From: Gymnodinialimonas sp. 57CJ19
Lineage (GTDB): Bacteria; Pseudomonadota; Alphaproteobacteria; Rhodobacterales; Rhodobacteraceae
Reading direction: 5' to 3'
NCBI RefSeq assembly: GCF_038396845.1
Contig: NZ_CP151587.1
Span: 1,958,001-2,022,000 of the forward strand
Length of the DNA stretch: 64,000 nt
Part shown: positions 27,162 to 35,024 of the stretch, one piece after another
How positions within the stretch are numbered: the first letter of the stretch is position 1
Layout: each line of letters begins with the position of its first letter
Notes under the pieces: model-generated
The model's input: only the letters and a program-made list of their open reading frames with translations
What the model was told of the DNA's origin: nothing
Databases searched by the model: none
Program-made: the position numbers and the translations under genes

Positions 27162-28058
27162 ATGATGACACGAGCCGACAAGTTGCACCCAGAATGGCCG
27201 ACTCTGGCCTTGCTTATTGCGTGTTACGGCACCTGGGCCGCCACCTTGTTCTGGGTCCCGTGGAGCGTCGTGGCGGTGGCAATCCTGATCCCGGTGATCG
27301 CCCTGCAAGCCTCGCTCCAGCACGAGGTTATCCACGGCCACCCCTTCGCCAATCGCCGCTTGTCCGAGGCACTGGTCATGGCATCCCTCAACCTTGCCGT
27401 GCCATTTCTGCGCTTTCGCGACACCCATTTGGCCCACCACACCGACGAAACGCTGACCGACCCCTATGACGACCCCGAAACCAACTATCTGGACCCGGTG
27501 CGTTGGAGCAATCTTCCGCCAGTGTGTCGCGCCGTTTTGCAAGTGAACAATACACTCCTTGGCCGTATTCTCATCGGGCCCCTTCTGGGGCAAGCAAGCT
27601 TCATTGCATCCGAAGCCCGCCTGATCCGCGCCGGAAACCGTGACGTCCTTCGCGCTTGGGGCTGGCATGTCTTGACCTCGGTGCCGGTGGTGGCGCTTAT
27701 CATCGCCTCACCCACGTCGCTTGGACACTACCTTTTCGCCAGCTACGGCGCCCTATCGGTGCTGAAAATCCGCACCTTCCTGGAACATCAGGCCCATATC
27801 TCCGCCCCCGGGCGCACCGTTGTGGTCGAAGATCGCGGGCTTCTGGCGTTTCTCTTTCTCAACAACAACTTCCACGCCGTGCATCACATGCACCCCGGCG
27901 TGCCCTGGTATCGCCTGCCGAAGCTCTACGTGGCCAATCGAAGTGCATACCTGAGCAGCAACGACGGCTATCGCTACGCCAGCTATCGCCAGATCTTCCG
28001 GCACTACCTATTGCGCGCCAAAGATCCCGTGGCCCACCCGCTCTACCCGCAAAAATAG
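27162..28058 (+). CDS. Membrane fatty acid desaturase family protein
   Basis: A di-iron membrane oxygenase/desaturase with the three His boxes HEVIHGH, HLAHH and HAVHH, and hydrophobic segments at about residues 15-55, 160-190 and 200-220. Substrate could be a fatty acyl chain, carotenoid or sterol-like lipid. The short size (about 298 residues) and HEVIHGH box fit the FADS-like group. Start is uncertain: ATG 27162, ATG 27165 or GTG 27144, none with a good ribosome site. Divergent from the XRE regulator. Confidence 0.88.
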   Translation: MMTRADKLHPEWPTLALLIACYGTWAATLFWVPWSVVAVAILIPVIALQASLQHEVIHGHPFANRRLSEALVMASLNLAVPFLRFRDTHLAHHTDETLTDPYDDPETNYLDPVRWSNLPPVCRAVLQVNNTLLGRILIGPLLGQASFIASEARLIRAGNRDVLRAWGWHVLTSVPVVALIIASPTSLGHYLFASYGALSVLKIRTFLEHQAHISAPGRTVVVEDRGLLAFLFLNNNFHAVHHMHPGVPWYRLPKLYVANRSAYLSSNDGYRYASYRQIFRHYLLRAKDPVAHPLYPQK

Positions 28059-28094
28059 CTTGGCATCTCTTTGCTTGGGGCCCATGGAACACCC

Positions 28095-29009
28095 ATGCCC
28101 CTTTGGATCATTGCCACCCTCTTTGCCGCATTCATGCAAAACCTCCGGTTCGTGCTACAACGCCACCTGAAGGTCACGACACTTTCCACCGGTGGGGCCA
28201 CCTGGGCCCGCTTCGCCTTTGCCGCCCCCCTCGTGGCGCTGGCCCTGCTGATCTATAAATCCGTCAGCGGACAGGCTTGGCCTCAGATCGGCTCCGGCTA
28301 CTGGAACTACGCCATTTCCGGCGCGCTCGCGCAAATGACGGCAACGGCCTGCGTCGTTGCGCTCTTTTCGCGCCGTAACTTCTATGTCGGCATCACCCTG
28401 AAGAAATCCGAGGTCATCCTGACTGCGCTCATCGGCCTTCTGGTCTTGGGCGAAGCCGTCCGCGGCTCGGTCCTTGTCGCCATCGGCGTGGGCTTTGTGG
28501 GGGTGCTCGTTCTCTCCGATCCGCCCCAGGAAGACGGCCTGCCCTGGCGTGCCCGGATCTTTAACGCGGCCTCCGGCTTCGGCCTCGCCTCGGGGCTTCT
28601 CTTTGGCATATCCGCCGTGTGCTACCGGGGCGCAATCCTGTCGCTGGAGGGCGGCGATGCGCCGCTCCGTGCCGCCATGGCGCTGCTCACGGCGACAATC
28701 GTGCAAACCGCCACCCTCGGTCTCTGGCTCGCCCTGCGGGAGCCAGGGCAAATCAGCGCCGTCTTCGCCTCATGGCGCATCTCCTCGCTGACCGGGCTTA
28801 CCTCCATGCTTGGCTCCATGGGGTGGTTCATCGCCTTCGCCCTGCAAACGGCGGCCTATGTCAAAGCCCTGGGGCAGGTGGAGCTTCTGTTCACCTTCCT
28901 CTTCTCCGCCTTCTGGCTGCGTGAGAAAACCAGCCGCACCGAAATCATTGGCATCGCCCTCATCATCGCGTCCCTCGCCCTGGTCCTGTGGGCAGGCTTC
29001 CGAGTCTAG
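28095..29009 (+). CDS. DMT-superfamily (EamA) transporter
   Basis: A 304-residue inner-membrane protein with ten predicted helices in two EamA repeats of five. The second repeat includes LTGLTSMLGSMGWFIAFALQTAAYVKALGQVELLFTFLFSAFWLREKTSRTEIIGIALIIASLALVLW, the typical DMT C-terminal signature. Substrate unknown; relatives export amino acids or metabolites. ATG at 28095, about 36 bp after the desaturase stop, so the two could share a transcript. Confidence 0.92.
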   Translation: MPLWIIATLFAAFMQNLRFVLQRHLKVTTLSTGGATWARFAFAAPLVALALLIYKSVSGQAWPQIGSGYWNYAISGALAQMTATACVVALFSRRNFYVGITLKKSEVILTALIGLLVLGEAVRGSVLVAIGVGFVGVLVLSDPPQEDGLPWRARIFNAASGFGLASGLLFGISAVCYRGAILSLEGGDAPLRAAMALLTATIVQTATLGLWLALREPGQISAVFASWRISSLTGLTSMLGSMGWFIAFALQTAAYVKALGQVELLFTFLFSAFWLREKTSRTEIIGIALIIASLALVLWAGFRV

Positions 29010-29017
29010 GCGGCCTC

Positions 29018-29064
29018 CTTCATCTTTTCAAAAATATCGCGGGGGGTCAGGGGGCTGGCCCCCC
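29018..29064 (-). repeat. 22-bp intergenic repeat, copy 2, with adjoining GC hairpin
   Basis: Bases 29018-29039 are the exact reverse complement of 13940-13961. They are followed by a G-rich stretch and a short hairpin (GGGGG at 29050-29054 with CCCCC at 29059-29063). The unit lies 9 bp after the DMT transporter stop and may serve as transcription end or mRNA 3' structure. Confidence 0.65.
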
Positions 29065-29127
29065 TTGAACGGCGCTTCCAACACCCCCTTGCACGCCGCT
29101 TTTACGCGCCCAGAGCCGCCATCCAGG

Positions 29128-29820
29128 TTACAGCCTGTAAAACCGGCTTTCTTCCGTGCCGTTGTCAAAGAACGGCACGCCGGGGGCCGCGCGGCCCTCT
29201 ACCTTCGCAGCCAGTTCTGCAAGGACCACTTCGGTAATGAACGGCATGTCGAAACTGCGCACTTCATCCAGAGGAATCCACTGCAGATGGCTCAACTCAT
29301 CCTCCGCCCCCGAGAAATCATCGGGATCAGAGGCCAGACCCTCAGCATCAACCAAAAAGAACCGGGCATCAAACCGTCGGCTGCGACCCGGTGGCGTAAT
29401 GGCGCGGAACACATATTCCATCGCCGCGCCATCTGGCAGATGACCCGTCGCCAAGTAGCCGCGCCACCCCTTGGGGGCGTCCATCGCCTCGGCACGGGCG
29501 TCTTTGGCGCCCAGTAACAGACCCGTCTCTTCCCAAATCTCGCGCACGGCGGCGGCCATCAGCGCGGTGCCATTGCCACCATCGTGGGAAAGGCGTGCGG
29601 CGCAATCGGGGGCAGGGGGGCGGGCAAAGGGGATTTTCGCGTCCACGGCATCCACAGCCCCGCCGGGGAAAACAAATTTAGACGGCATGAACGCCGCATC
29701 CTTGCCGCGCTGTCCCATCAGAACCCTTGGGCGTGTTGCGGCATCGCGTAGCACGATCCCCGTGGCCGCGTCGCGAATGGCTGTCTTGTCGATCAAAACC
29801 CGTACATCCGTTTGGCCCAT
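29128..29820 (-). CDS. Nudix hydrolase
   Basis: A 230-residue protein hydrolysing a nucleoside diphosphate linked to another moiety. The Nudix box is GNGTALMAAAVREIWEETGLLLG, with the REIWEETG core intact. Flanking elements KFVFPGGAVDAVD, FRAITPPGRSRRFDARFFL and ELSHLQWIPLDEV match the NUDT/CoA-pyrophosphatase-like group with N- and C-terminal additions. Substrate not predictable. The start at 29820 overlaps the end of the DUF983 gene by 28 bp, suggesting coupling. Confidence 0.92.
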   Translation of the reverse strand: MGQTDVRVLIDKTAIRDAATGIVLRDAATRPRVLMGQRGKDAAFMPSKFVFPGGAVDAVDAKIPFARPPAPDCAARLSHDGGNGTALMAAAVREIWEETGLLLGAKDARAEAMDAPKGWRGYLATGHLPDGAAMEYVFRAITPPGRSRRFDARFFLVDAEGLASDPDDFSGAEDELSHLQWIPLDEVRSFDMPFITEVVLAELAAKVEGRAAPGVPFFDNGTEESRFYRL

Positions 29821-30200
29821 TGTACGCCCACGATCAGCCCCTTGAACCGAGGTAGCAGGGCGAGCGCCATCACCACGACGCCAATGGAGAACGTCACCGC
29901 CATCACCCAGGCCGAGGGTTGAAACAACTCATACACCAACAGCTGCAACGACCCCATTACATGGGCCGTCGCAAGGATCGACATATAGGCCGGGCCGTCA
30001 TCGGCGCGGGCGCGGCTTAGATCCTCGCCGCATTCCGAACAGGTCTTGTTCAACTTCAGGTACTTTTCATACAGCGCGCCCTCACCGCAGTTGGGGCAAC
30101 AATGCTTCATGCCTTTGCGGATCGCGGGCCAGACGGGCCGCTCCGCATCTGCGTCCAACACGGCGTGAACCGCAGGCGCTGTCTGAGTGTGTTGTGTCAT
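29793..30200 (-). CDS. DUF983 family zinc-ribbon membrane protein
   Basis: A 135-residue protein. It has an N-terminal zinc ribbon (CPNCGEG...CSECGEDL) around residues 35-62 and two membrane helices at about 75-95 and 98-120 (AWVMAVTFSIGVVVMALALLP). It ends with KRMYGF, typical for DUF983. Function unknown; in alphaproteobacteria it is often near cytochrome-oxidase or Nudix genes. ATG at 30200 (MTQHTQTAP). The frame is open far upstream on paper, but that part lies inside the EF-hand gene and is not coding. Confidence 0.88.
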   Translation of the reverse strand: MTQHTQTAPAVHAVLDADAERPVWPAIRKGMKHCCPNCGEGALYEKYLKLNKTCSECGEDLSRARADDGPAYMSILATAHVMGSLQLLVYELFQPSAWVMAVTFSIGVVVMALALLPRFKGLIVGVQWAKRMYGF

Positions 30201-30355
30201 GGGCGCAAAATGGCCCTTCCGCTGAAATAGGTAAAGGGGATGCCCGTGCGACTTGAAAGCACGTCCCCCATCGCAGCACTTAAAACTTTTTCCGACGGAA
30301 GTGCGCCCGCCCCCCGTGAGATTAAGCAGACGAGCAAAACAAAGGAGACACTCGT

Positions 30356-30877
30356 ATGACTTTCCTGAAAGCAGGCACATTGGCCCTTTTGATCCCACTC
30401 GCGCTGAGTGCGCCGGTTTTGGCCCAGGAAGCAGATCGCCAAGGTGGGCCGCGGATGATCTTCTCGGAGATGGATGCCGATGGTAACGGAGCCCTGACCT
30501 TGGAAGAGCTTCAGGCCGCAGGCTCCAACCGTTTTGAGACAGCGGACGCCGACGGCAACGGTGCGTTATCTCGGGACGAGCTACTGGCGCAGGCCCAAGA
30601 CCGGGCAGAATCCCGTGTGGACCGTCTGCTGGAACGCGCCGATGCCGATGGTAATGGCGAGCTGACAGTGGCCGAGATGGAAGAGGCCCGCGAAGAAGGT
30701 CGCGGTCGAGGTCGGGGCCATGGGCGTCGCGGCGGGCGCGGTGGCCCGAACCCGGAGCAGATGTTCGAGCGCATGGACGCCAATAGCGACGGGTCCGTGA
30801 CACAGGCCGAATTCGACGAAGCCGTTGCCCAGATGCTAGAGCGGATGGGCCGTCGCCACGGTGGCCGTGGGAACTAA
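30356..30877 (+). CDS. Exported EF-hand calcium-binding protein
   Basis: A 173-residue protein with a cleavable signal peptide (residues 1-23, ending PVLAQE). Four EF-hand loops follow: DADGNGALTLEE, DADGNGALSRDE, DADGNGELTVAE and DANSDGSVTQAE. All have Asp/Asn/Gly at the calcium positions and Glu at position 12. Between the third and fourth loop is an Arg-Gly-rich stretch (GRGRGHGRRGGRGG). It is predicted to bind calcium in the periplasm. It stands directly before an ECF sigma factor operon; GGAG ribosome site about 8 nt before ATG. Confidence 0.92.
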   Translation: MTFLKAGTLALLIPLALSAPVLAQEADRQGGPRMIFSEMDADGNGALTLEELQAAGSNRFETADADGNGALSRDELLAQAQDRAESRVDRLLERADADGNGELTVAEMEEAREEGRGRGRGHGRRGGRGGPNPEQMFERMDANSDGSVTQAEFDEAVAQMLERMGRRHGGRGN

Positions 30878-30885
30878 AACGGGGT

Positions 30886-30909
30886 GGGGCCTGCCGATTG
30901 GCGGGCCCC
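30886..30909 (+). terminator. Hairpin after the EF-hand gene
   Basis: GGGGCCTGCC (30886-30895) pairs with GGCGGGCCCC (30900-30909) over a 4-nt loop, with one G-U pair, 9 bp after the stop. Only a weak pyrimidine stretch (CTTC) follows. It probably limits read-through into the sigma factor gene. Confidence 0.5.
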
Positions 30910-30987
30910 CTTCATCGGGCAGGGGCCGCATCGTTCCAATAACGGCGGCCCATTTCCTGAAGACGCGCAGCAGGATAGACAGGCAGA

Positions 30988-31572
30988 ATGACCACGGCCG
31001 ACACACAGCTTGGCGCGTTGGATGATGGGGCTTTGATGGTCCTGTTCGCCAATGGCGACCCACAGGCCGCGCGTCTGTTGAGCGAGCGTCTGCTGCCGCG
31101 TGCGTATCGCCATGCGGTGCGGGTGTTGGGCCATGCGTCGGATGCCGAAGACGTGGCGCAAGAAGCCATGCTACGCCTGTGGCGCGCGGCGGCGGACTGG
31201 CGCACGGACGGGACGGCCAAGCCCTCGACTTGGTTGCATAAGGTGGTGGCCAATCTGTGTGTGGATCGGCTGCGCCGGTCCGGGCGCTCGGTTGAATTGG
31301 GTGACGATGATTTTGCAGATGACAGCCCCAGCGCGGATGCCCGCCTGCAAGACCAACGCCGCATGGTGGCCCTGGATGCCGCGCTGGCCGAATTGCCTGA
31401 ACGGCAGCGGCAGGCAGTGGTCTTGCGCCACATTGAAGGCTTGTCGAACCCCGAAATTGCGGCGGTTCTGGAGATTGGCGTGGAGGCTGTCGAAAGCCTG
31501 ACAGCACGCGGAAAAAGGGCGCTGAAGGCGGCGCTGGAAGGTAAGAAGGAGGCCTTGGGATATGACGGATGA
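30988..31572 (+). CDS. ECF-type RNA polymerase sigma factor
   Basis: A 194-residue group 4 sigma factor. Region 2 is seen in LLPRAYRHAVRVLGHASDAEDVAQEAMLRLWRAAADWR (core-binding and -10 recognition, with the DAEDVAQE signature). Region 4 is LAELPERQRQAVVLRHIEGLSNPEIAAVLEIGVEAVESLTARGKRAL (-35 recognition). ATG at 30988 after CAGGATAGACAGGCAG. Overlaps the next gene by 11 bp. The downstream membrane protein is placed where an anti-sigma factor usually is. Confidence 0.94.
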   Translation: MTTADTQLGALDDGALMVLFANGDPQAARLLSERLLPRAYRHAVRVLGHASDAEDVAQEAMLRLWRAAADWRTDGTAKPSTWLHKVVANLCVDRLRRSGRSVELGDDDFADDSPSADARLQDQRRMVALDAALAELPERQRQAVVLRHIEGLSNPEIAAVLEIGVEAVESLTARGKRALKAALEGKKEALGYDG

Positions 31573-31933
31573 GCATAACAAAGACCCGCTGGAGGCGCTG
31601 TTTGCCGAGGCCAAGGCGGATGGCTTCGGGCCCGACTTGATGGCCCGCGTGTTGGCGGATGCCGAAGCTGTGCAAGGCATCAATGCGGCAAGCGTGCCCA
31701 TTGTGCGGGACGGTTCGGGCGCGACATGGTGGGCGGGCTTGCTTGGCGTGCTCGGCGGTTGGAGCGCGGTTTCCGGCATCACGGCGGCGGGGGTGATGGG
31801 GCTGGCGGTCGGGCTCTATTCACCCGATACTGTATCGGGTTTGCTGGACGGCCCAAGCCTGTCTTTCGGCACCGATGCGCTTGAAATGACCCCCGACATG
31901 GCAGATTTCTGGACGGAGGACGGTGATGTCTGA
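31562..31933 (+). CDS. Putative membrane anti-sigma factor
   Basis: A 123-residue protein with an acidic N-terminal cytoplasmic part (about residues 1-50), one or two closely spaced hydrophobic segments (about 55-88, WWAGLLGVLGGWSAVSGITAAGVMGLAVGLY), and a short acidic C-terminal part ending DFWTEDGDV. No zinc anti-sigma motif (HxxxCxxC) is present, so it is not a ZAS protein. Anti-sigma role is inferred only from position and topology. It overlaps the sigma gene by 11 bp and the next gene by 8 bp. Confidence 0.6.
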   Translation: MTDEHNKDPLEALFAEAKADGFGPDLMARVLADAEAVQGINAASVPIVRDGSGATWWAGLLGVLGGWSAVSGITAAGVMGLAVGLYSPDTVSGLLDGPSLSFGTDALEMTPDMADFWTEDGDV

Positions 31934-32411
31934 GGGCAATGAACCGCGAAGCCCGAAGTGGGTGAAGGTGGTGCTGGTGATCTCGTTGGCGGTGAACCTT
32001 GCAGTGGCCGGATTGGTGTTTGGCGCCTTCGCGCGCGGCGACGGAATGAGAGATCGGGTGGAACACTCCATGGCGCTGCGGTCCTTGGGGCTGGGGCCGT
32101 TCTCTCGGGCCTTGTCGCCTCAGGATCGTGACGAACTGCGCGGACGGGTTACCCGAAACGGGGTGGAACTGCGCGAAGAACGCCGCGCAGTGGGCCGTGA
32201 GTTGCGCCAGATCGAGCAGGCGTTGCGGGTGGAGCCGTTCGACCGAGCCGGTGTGGAAGCGGCGTTAACGCGGTCCCGCAACCTCGTGGTCGCTTTGCAA
32301 GAAGTTGGCCACACGGCCCTGCTGGATCAGATCGAAACGATGAGTTTCGAAGACCGTATTGCGCTTGCCGATAGTTTGGATGAGGTCACGCGCCGCAACC
32401 GCCGTCCGTAA
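31926..32411 (+). CDS. CnrX/Spy-like periplasmic sensor protein
   Basis: A 161-residue protein with a membrane anchor (about residues 13-35, VKVVLVISLAVNLAVAGLVFGAF) and a long alpha-helical periplasmic domain. The LxPxxRxELR...ELREERRAVGRELRQIEQALRVEPFDRAGVEAALTRSR pattern is that of the heavy-metal-sensor/CpxP/Spy fold. It has few His and no Met-rich segment, so metal binding is doubtful. ATG at 31926 with GGAGGA upstream. Convergent with pleD. Confidence 0.75.
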   Translation: MSEGNEPRSPKWVKVVLVISLAVNLAVAGLVFGAFARGDGMRDRVEHSMALRSLGLGPFSRALSPQDRDELRGRVTRNGVELREERRAVGRELRQIEQALRVEPFDRAGVEAALTRSRNLVVALQEVGHTALLDQIETMSFEDRIALADSLDEVTRRNRRP

Positions 32412-32440
32412 TCAGGTGGGAGGAACCGAAGTGGCGGGCG

Positions 32441-33835
32441 TTAGGCCGCGGCCCCGCAGATATGGCTAACTTGATTACGTCCATGGGCCTTGGCGCCGTA
32501 AAGGGCGGTATCGGCCTTGTGGATCAATGCCTCTGGCGTGATGGATGAGATATCTTCCAACCCCTCTGGCAGAGCCAGACCGACGCTTGCTGTCACCCGA
32601 ATGGGGAAGGTGTCACCCCCCAGATCAAAGCTAGTCCCGCCGATGCACGACCGCAACCTTTCGGCACATTGCTTGGCGGTGTGCACACTGGCCCCGGTCA
32701 GGGCGACCAAAAACTCTTCCCCTCCGATGCGGGCCAAGAGATCGTTGGCCTGAAGTTGCCCCCGCAAACGGGTCGCAACCTCTTGCAGCACCGTGTCACC
32801 GGCAGCATGGCCAAAGGTGTCGTTAACGCTTTTGAAGTAGTCCAGATCTATCATCATGACGGCCAGTCCCGCGCCGGGCCGGGCGATCATTTGTTCCATG
32901 CGGTGAAGGGCGAAGCGACGGTTATATAGCCCGGTCAGGGGATCGGTGATGGAGGCTTCGATACTCGCGCGGACACCTTCGCGCATCCGGTCGAATTGAC
33001 GTTTGCGGTCCAGTTGCGCTGAAATTCGGATCGCCAGTTCTTCTGCGTCGAACGGGTCGTGCAGCACGTCACTGGCCCCTAGGTCCAACGCGATTGCGGC
33101 TCGTTCGCTATCGCCTTTTGGCAGAATCATAACGCAGGCGGCGTGGCGTGTGCCGGGGCGAGATCGCAGGTCGGACAGCAGGCGCAACCCTTCGTTGCGC
33201 TGGCTTAAATCGACCGAGATCACAAAAACGTCCGGCGTGTTTGCGTCCTGCGCATTTTGGGAGAGGGCGTTGTCCTTGGAGATGATCTCCACATTGGTTC
33301 CGGTGCGGGCATCAATGGCGGCTTTCCACAGGACCGCGCCACGGGGGCCGGGGGCCACCAGAGCGACGCGACCGGGGTGGGTTTTCCCCTCGAACCCAAG
33401 CGCGGCCTCGGCGAACCCAAAGGCCGACACCGTGTCGCCACGCCCGCGCAGTTCTTTTACAGAATCACTGGTCCGCAGCAGCGACCGCACCCGTGCGAGA
33501 AGCGTGACTTCCTCCACCGGTTTGGTCAGAAAATCGTCCGCACCGGCCTCCAGCCCATCCATCTTGGCAGAGCGATCCGTGAGGGCGGTGATCAACACAA
33601 CGGGAATATCGGCGGTTTCAGGGTCTTTCTTGAGGGCCCGGCACACGTCCAACCCGCTCATGTCAGGCATCATGACGTCCAGCAAAATAAGGTCCGGTTT
33701 CAAGCTCCGAGCGGCCTTCAGGGCCTCCGTCCCGTTCTCTGCCTGCTCAACGGTGTAACACGCGGCCGTCAGTTTGACTTTCATCACGATCCGATTGGTC
33801 GCAACATCGTCAACGACAAGTATCCGTCCCGCCAT
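32441..33835 (-). CDS. pleD: Response regulator diguanylate cyclase PleD
   Basis: Makes cyclic di-GMP when phosphorylated. The 464-residue protein has REC1 (residues 1-120; VVDD, phospho-acceptor Asp53 in LLDVMMPD, Lys105 in LTKP). A degenerate REC2 follows (about 155-275; VDLSQRNEGL, no clear acceptor). The GGDEF domain is at about 295-455, with active site GGEEF at 371-375 and MIDLDYFKSVND. The inhibitory I-site position reads QAND (362-365) instead of RxxD. This is the Caulobacter PleD architecture. Head-to-head with the DUF3572 gene. Confidence 0.95.
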   Translation of the reverse strand: MAGRILVVDDVATNRIVMKVKLTAACYTVEQAENGTEALKAARSLKPDLILLDVMMPDMSGLDVCRALKKDPETADIPVVLITALTDRSAKMDGLEAGADDFLTKPVEEVTLLARVRSLLRTSDSVKELRGRGDTVSAFGFAEAALGFEGKTHPGRVALVAPGPRGAVLWKAAIDARTGTNVEIISKDNALSQNAQDANTPDVFVISVDLSQRNEGLRLLSDLRSRPGTRHAACVMILPKGDSERAAIALDLGASDVLHDPFDAEELAIRISAQLDRKRQFDRMREGVRASIEASITDPLTGLYNRRFALHRMEQMIARPGAGLAVMMIDLDYFKSVNDTFGHAAGDTVLQEVATRLRGQLQANDLLARIGGEEFLVALTGASVHTAKQCAERLRSCIGGTSFDLGGDTFPIRVTASVGLALPEGLEDISSITPEALIHKADTALYGAKAHGRNQVSHICGAAA

Positions 33836-33948
33836 GTGCCCTTAACCTCGTGTTACCGTTTTAAGTCGAATAAGCAGTTTTACTTATGCATTCAGAATGT
33901 GAACGCGAAAAGTTAACAAACCCTTTAAGAAGAATTGGAAGAATAAGG

Positions 33949-34227
33949 ATGCAGCAAGAAACCGCCGAAACAAAGGCGCTGGCGTTGCTGGCATGGCTGG
34001 CAGGGCAGGATGAAATCCTACCGGTCTTCATGGGGGCCACCGGCGTCGGAGAGGACGATCTCCGCGCCCGTGCCGCAGAGCCGGAGTTCCTTGCCTCGCT
34101 CATGGACTTTCTGCTGATGGACGACAATTGGGTGATCCAAGGGGCCGAGGGTACAGGCATCGCGGCCCAGGAATTCGTGCTGATCCGCGCCGCCTTGCCC
34201 GGCGGAGAGCAGGTGAACTGGACATGA
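33949..34227 (+). CDS. DUF3572 family protein
   Basis: A 92-residue mostly helical protein (ETKALALLAWLAGQDEILPVFMGATGVGEDDLRARA, LMDFLLMDDNWVIQ) of the DUF3572 family, commonly found beside pleD in alphaproteobacteria. Function unknown. ATG at 33949 with GGAAG about 10 nt upstream; codons upstream to 33886 are in frame but lie in the pleD promoter. Its stop overlaps the ATG of the HAD gene (ATGA). Confidence 0.85.
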   Translation: MQQETAETKALALLAWLAGQDEILPVFMGATGVGEDDLRARAAEPEFLASLMDFLLMDDNWVIQGAEGTGIAAQEFVLIRAALPGGEQVNWT

Positions 34228-34922
34228 CGTTGCGCATCCAGGGAATTGTCTTCGACAAAGACGGCGTGCTGTTCGACTTCCAAAAGACTTGGGGCGCGTG
34301 GGCGCACCGGATGATTGAGGCGTTGGCGCAGGGGGACGAGGCGCTGGCGCAAACCCTGGCCGATGCGCTCGCCTACGACCGCCCTACACGTACTTTTCGC
34401 CCCGAAAGCTTCGTGATCGCAGGTCCGGCCCACGAAGTGTCTCGCGTGATTGCCGATCATTTACCCGATCGTAACTTCTCTGAGATACACGAGTTTCTAG
34501 TGACCCAAGCCGCGCAGACGCCCCTTGCCCCGGCGGTGCCGCTGCGGCCCACGTTGATGAACCTCAAGTCGCGGGGGTTACGCCTTGGGGTGGCGACCAA
34601 TGATGCAGAGCGGGCTGCAAAGGCGCAATTGGCCTCGGAAAACACGCTGGACGTGTTCGATCTGGTGTGCGGTTTCGATAGTGGCTTTGGCGCGAAGCCA
34701 GACCCGGGCATGTGTTTGGCTTTTGCCGATGCCACGGGTCTCGCCTCCGATGCGCTGGTGATGGTGGGCGATAGCACCCACGACATGGACGCGGGCCGGG
34801 CGGCCGGGTTCACCTGCGTCGCGGTTCTGACCGGGGTGGCGACAGCCGATGATCTGGCGCCCCACGCCGATGTCGTCCTGCCCGATATCGCCGCTCTGGG
34901 GGGGTGGCTCGATACGCTCTGA
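34224..34922 (+). CDS. HAD-superfamily phosphatase (phosphoglycolate-phosphatase-like)
   Basis: A 232-residue hydrolase. Motif I is IVFDKDGVLFDF (nucleophile and acid Asp), motif II is in GVATNDAER, motif III includes the Lys in GAKPDPGMC, and motif IV is VMVGDSTHDMDAGRAAG. A helical cap lies between motifs I and II (subclass IA). Likely removes phosphate from a small molecule such as phosphoglycolate; exact substrate unknown. ATG at 34224, translationally coupled to the DUF3572 gene. Confidence 0.92.
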   Translation: MTLRIQGIVFDKDGVLFDFQKTWGAWAHRMIEALAQGDEALAQTLADALAYDRPTRTFRPESFVIAGPAHEVSRVIADHLPDRNFSEIHEFLVTQAAQTPLAPAVPLRPTLMNLKSRGLRLGVATNDAERAAKAQLASENTLDVFDLVCGFDSGFGAKPDPGMCLAFADATGLASDALVMVGDSTHDMDAGRAAGFTCVAVLTGVATADDLAPHADVVLPDIAALGGWLDTL

Positions 34923-35024
34923 CCCGGGGAAGGGCCAAATACGACGCCGCGCCGTCGCAATCGGCCAAACGCGGGCGCAGGTGCTTGGGTGATGGTTAAG
35001 GCAGCCCAGAAGGAGGTCTGCCCC

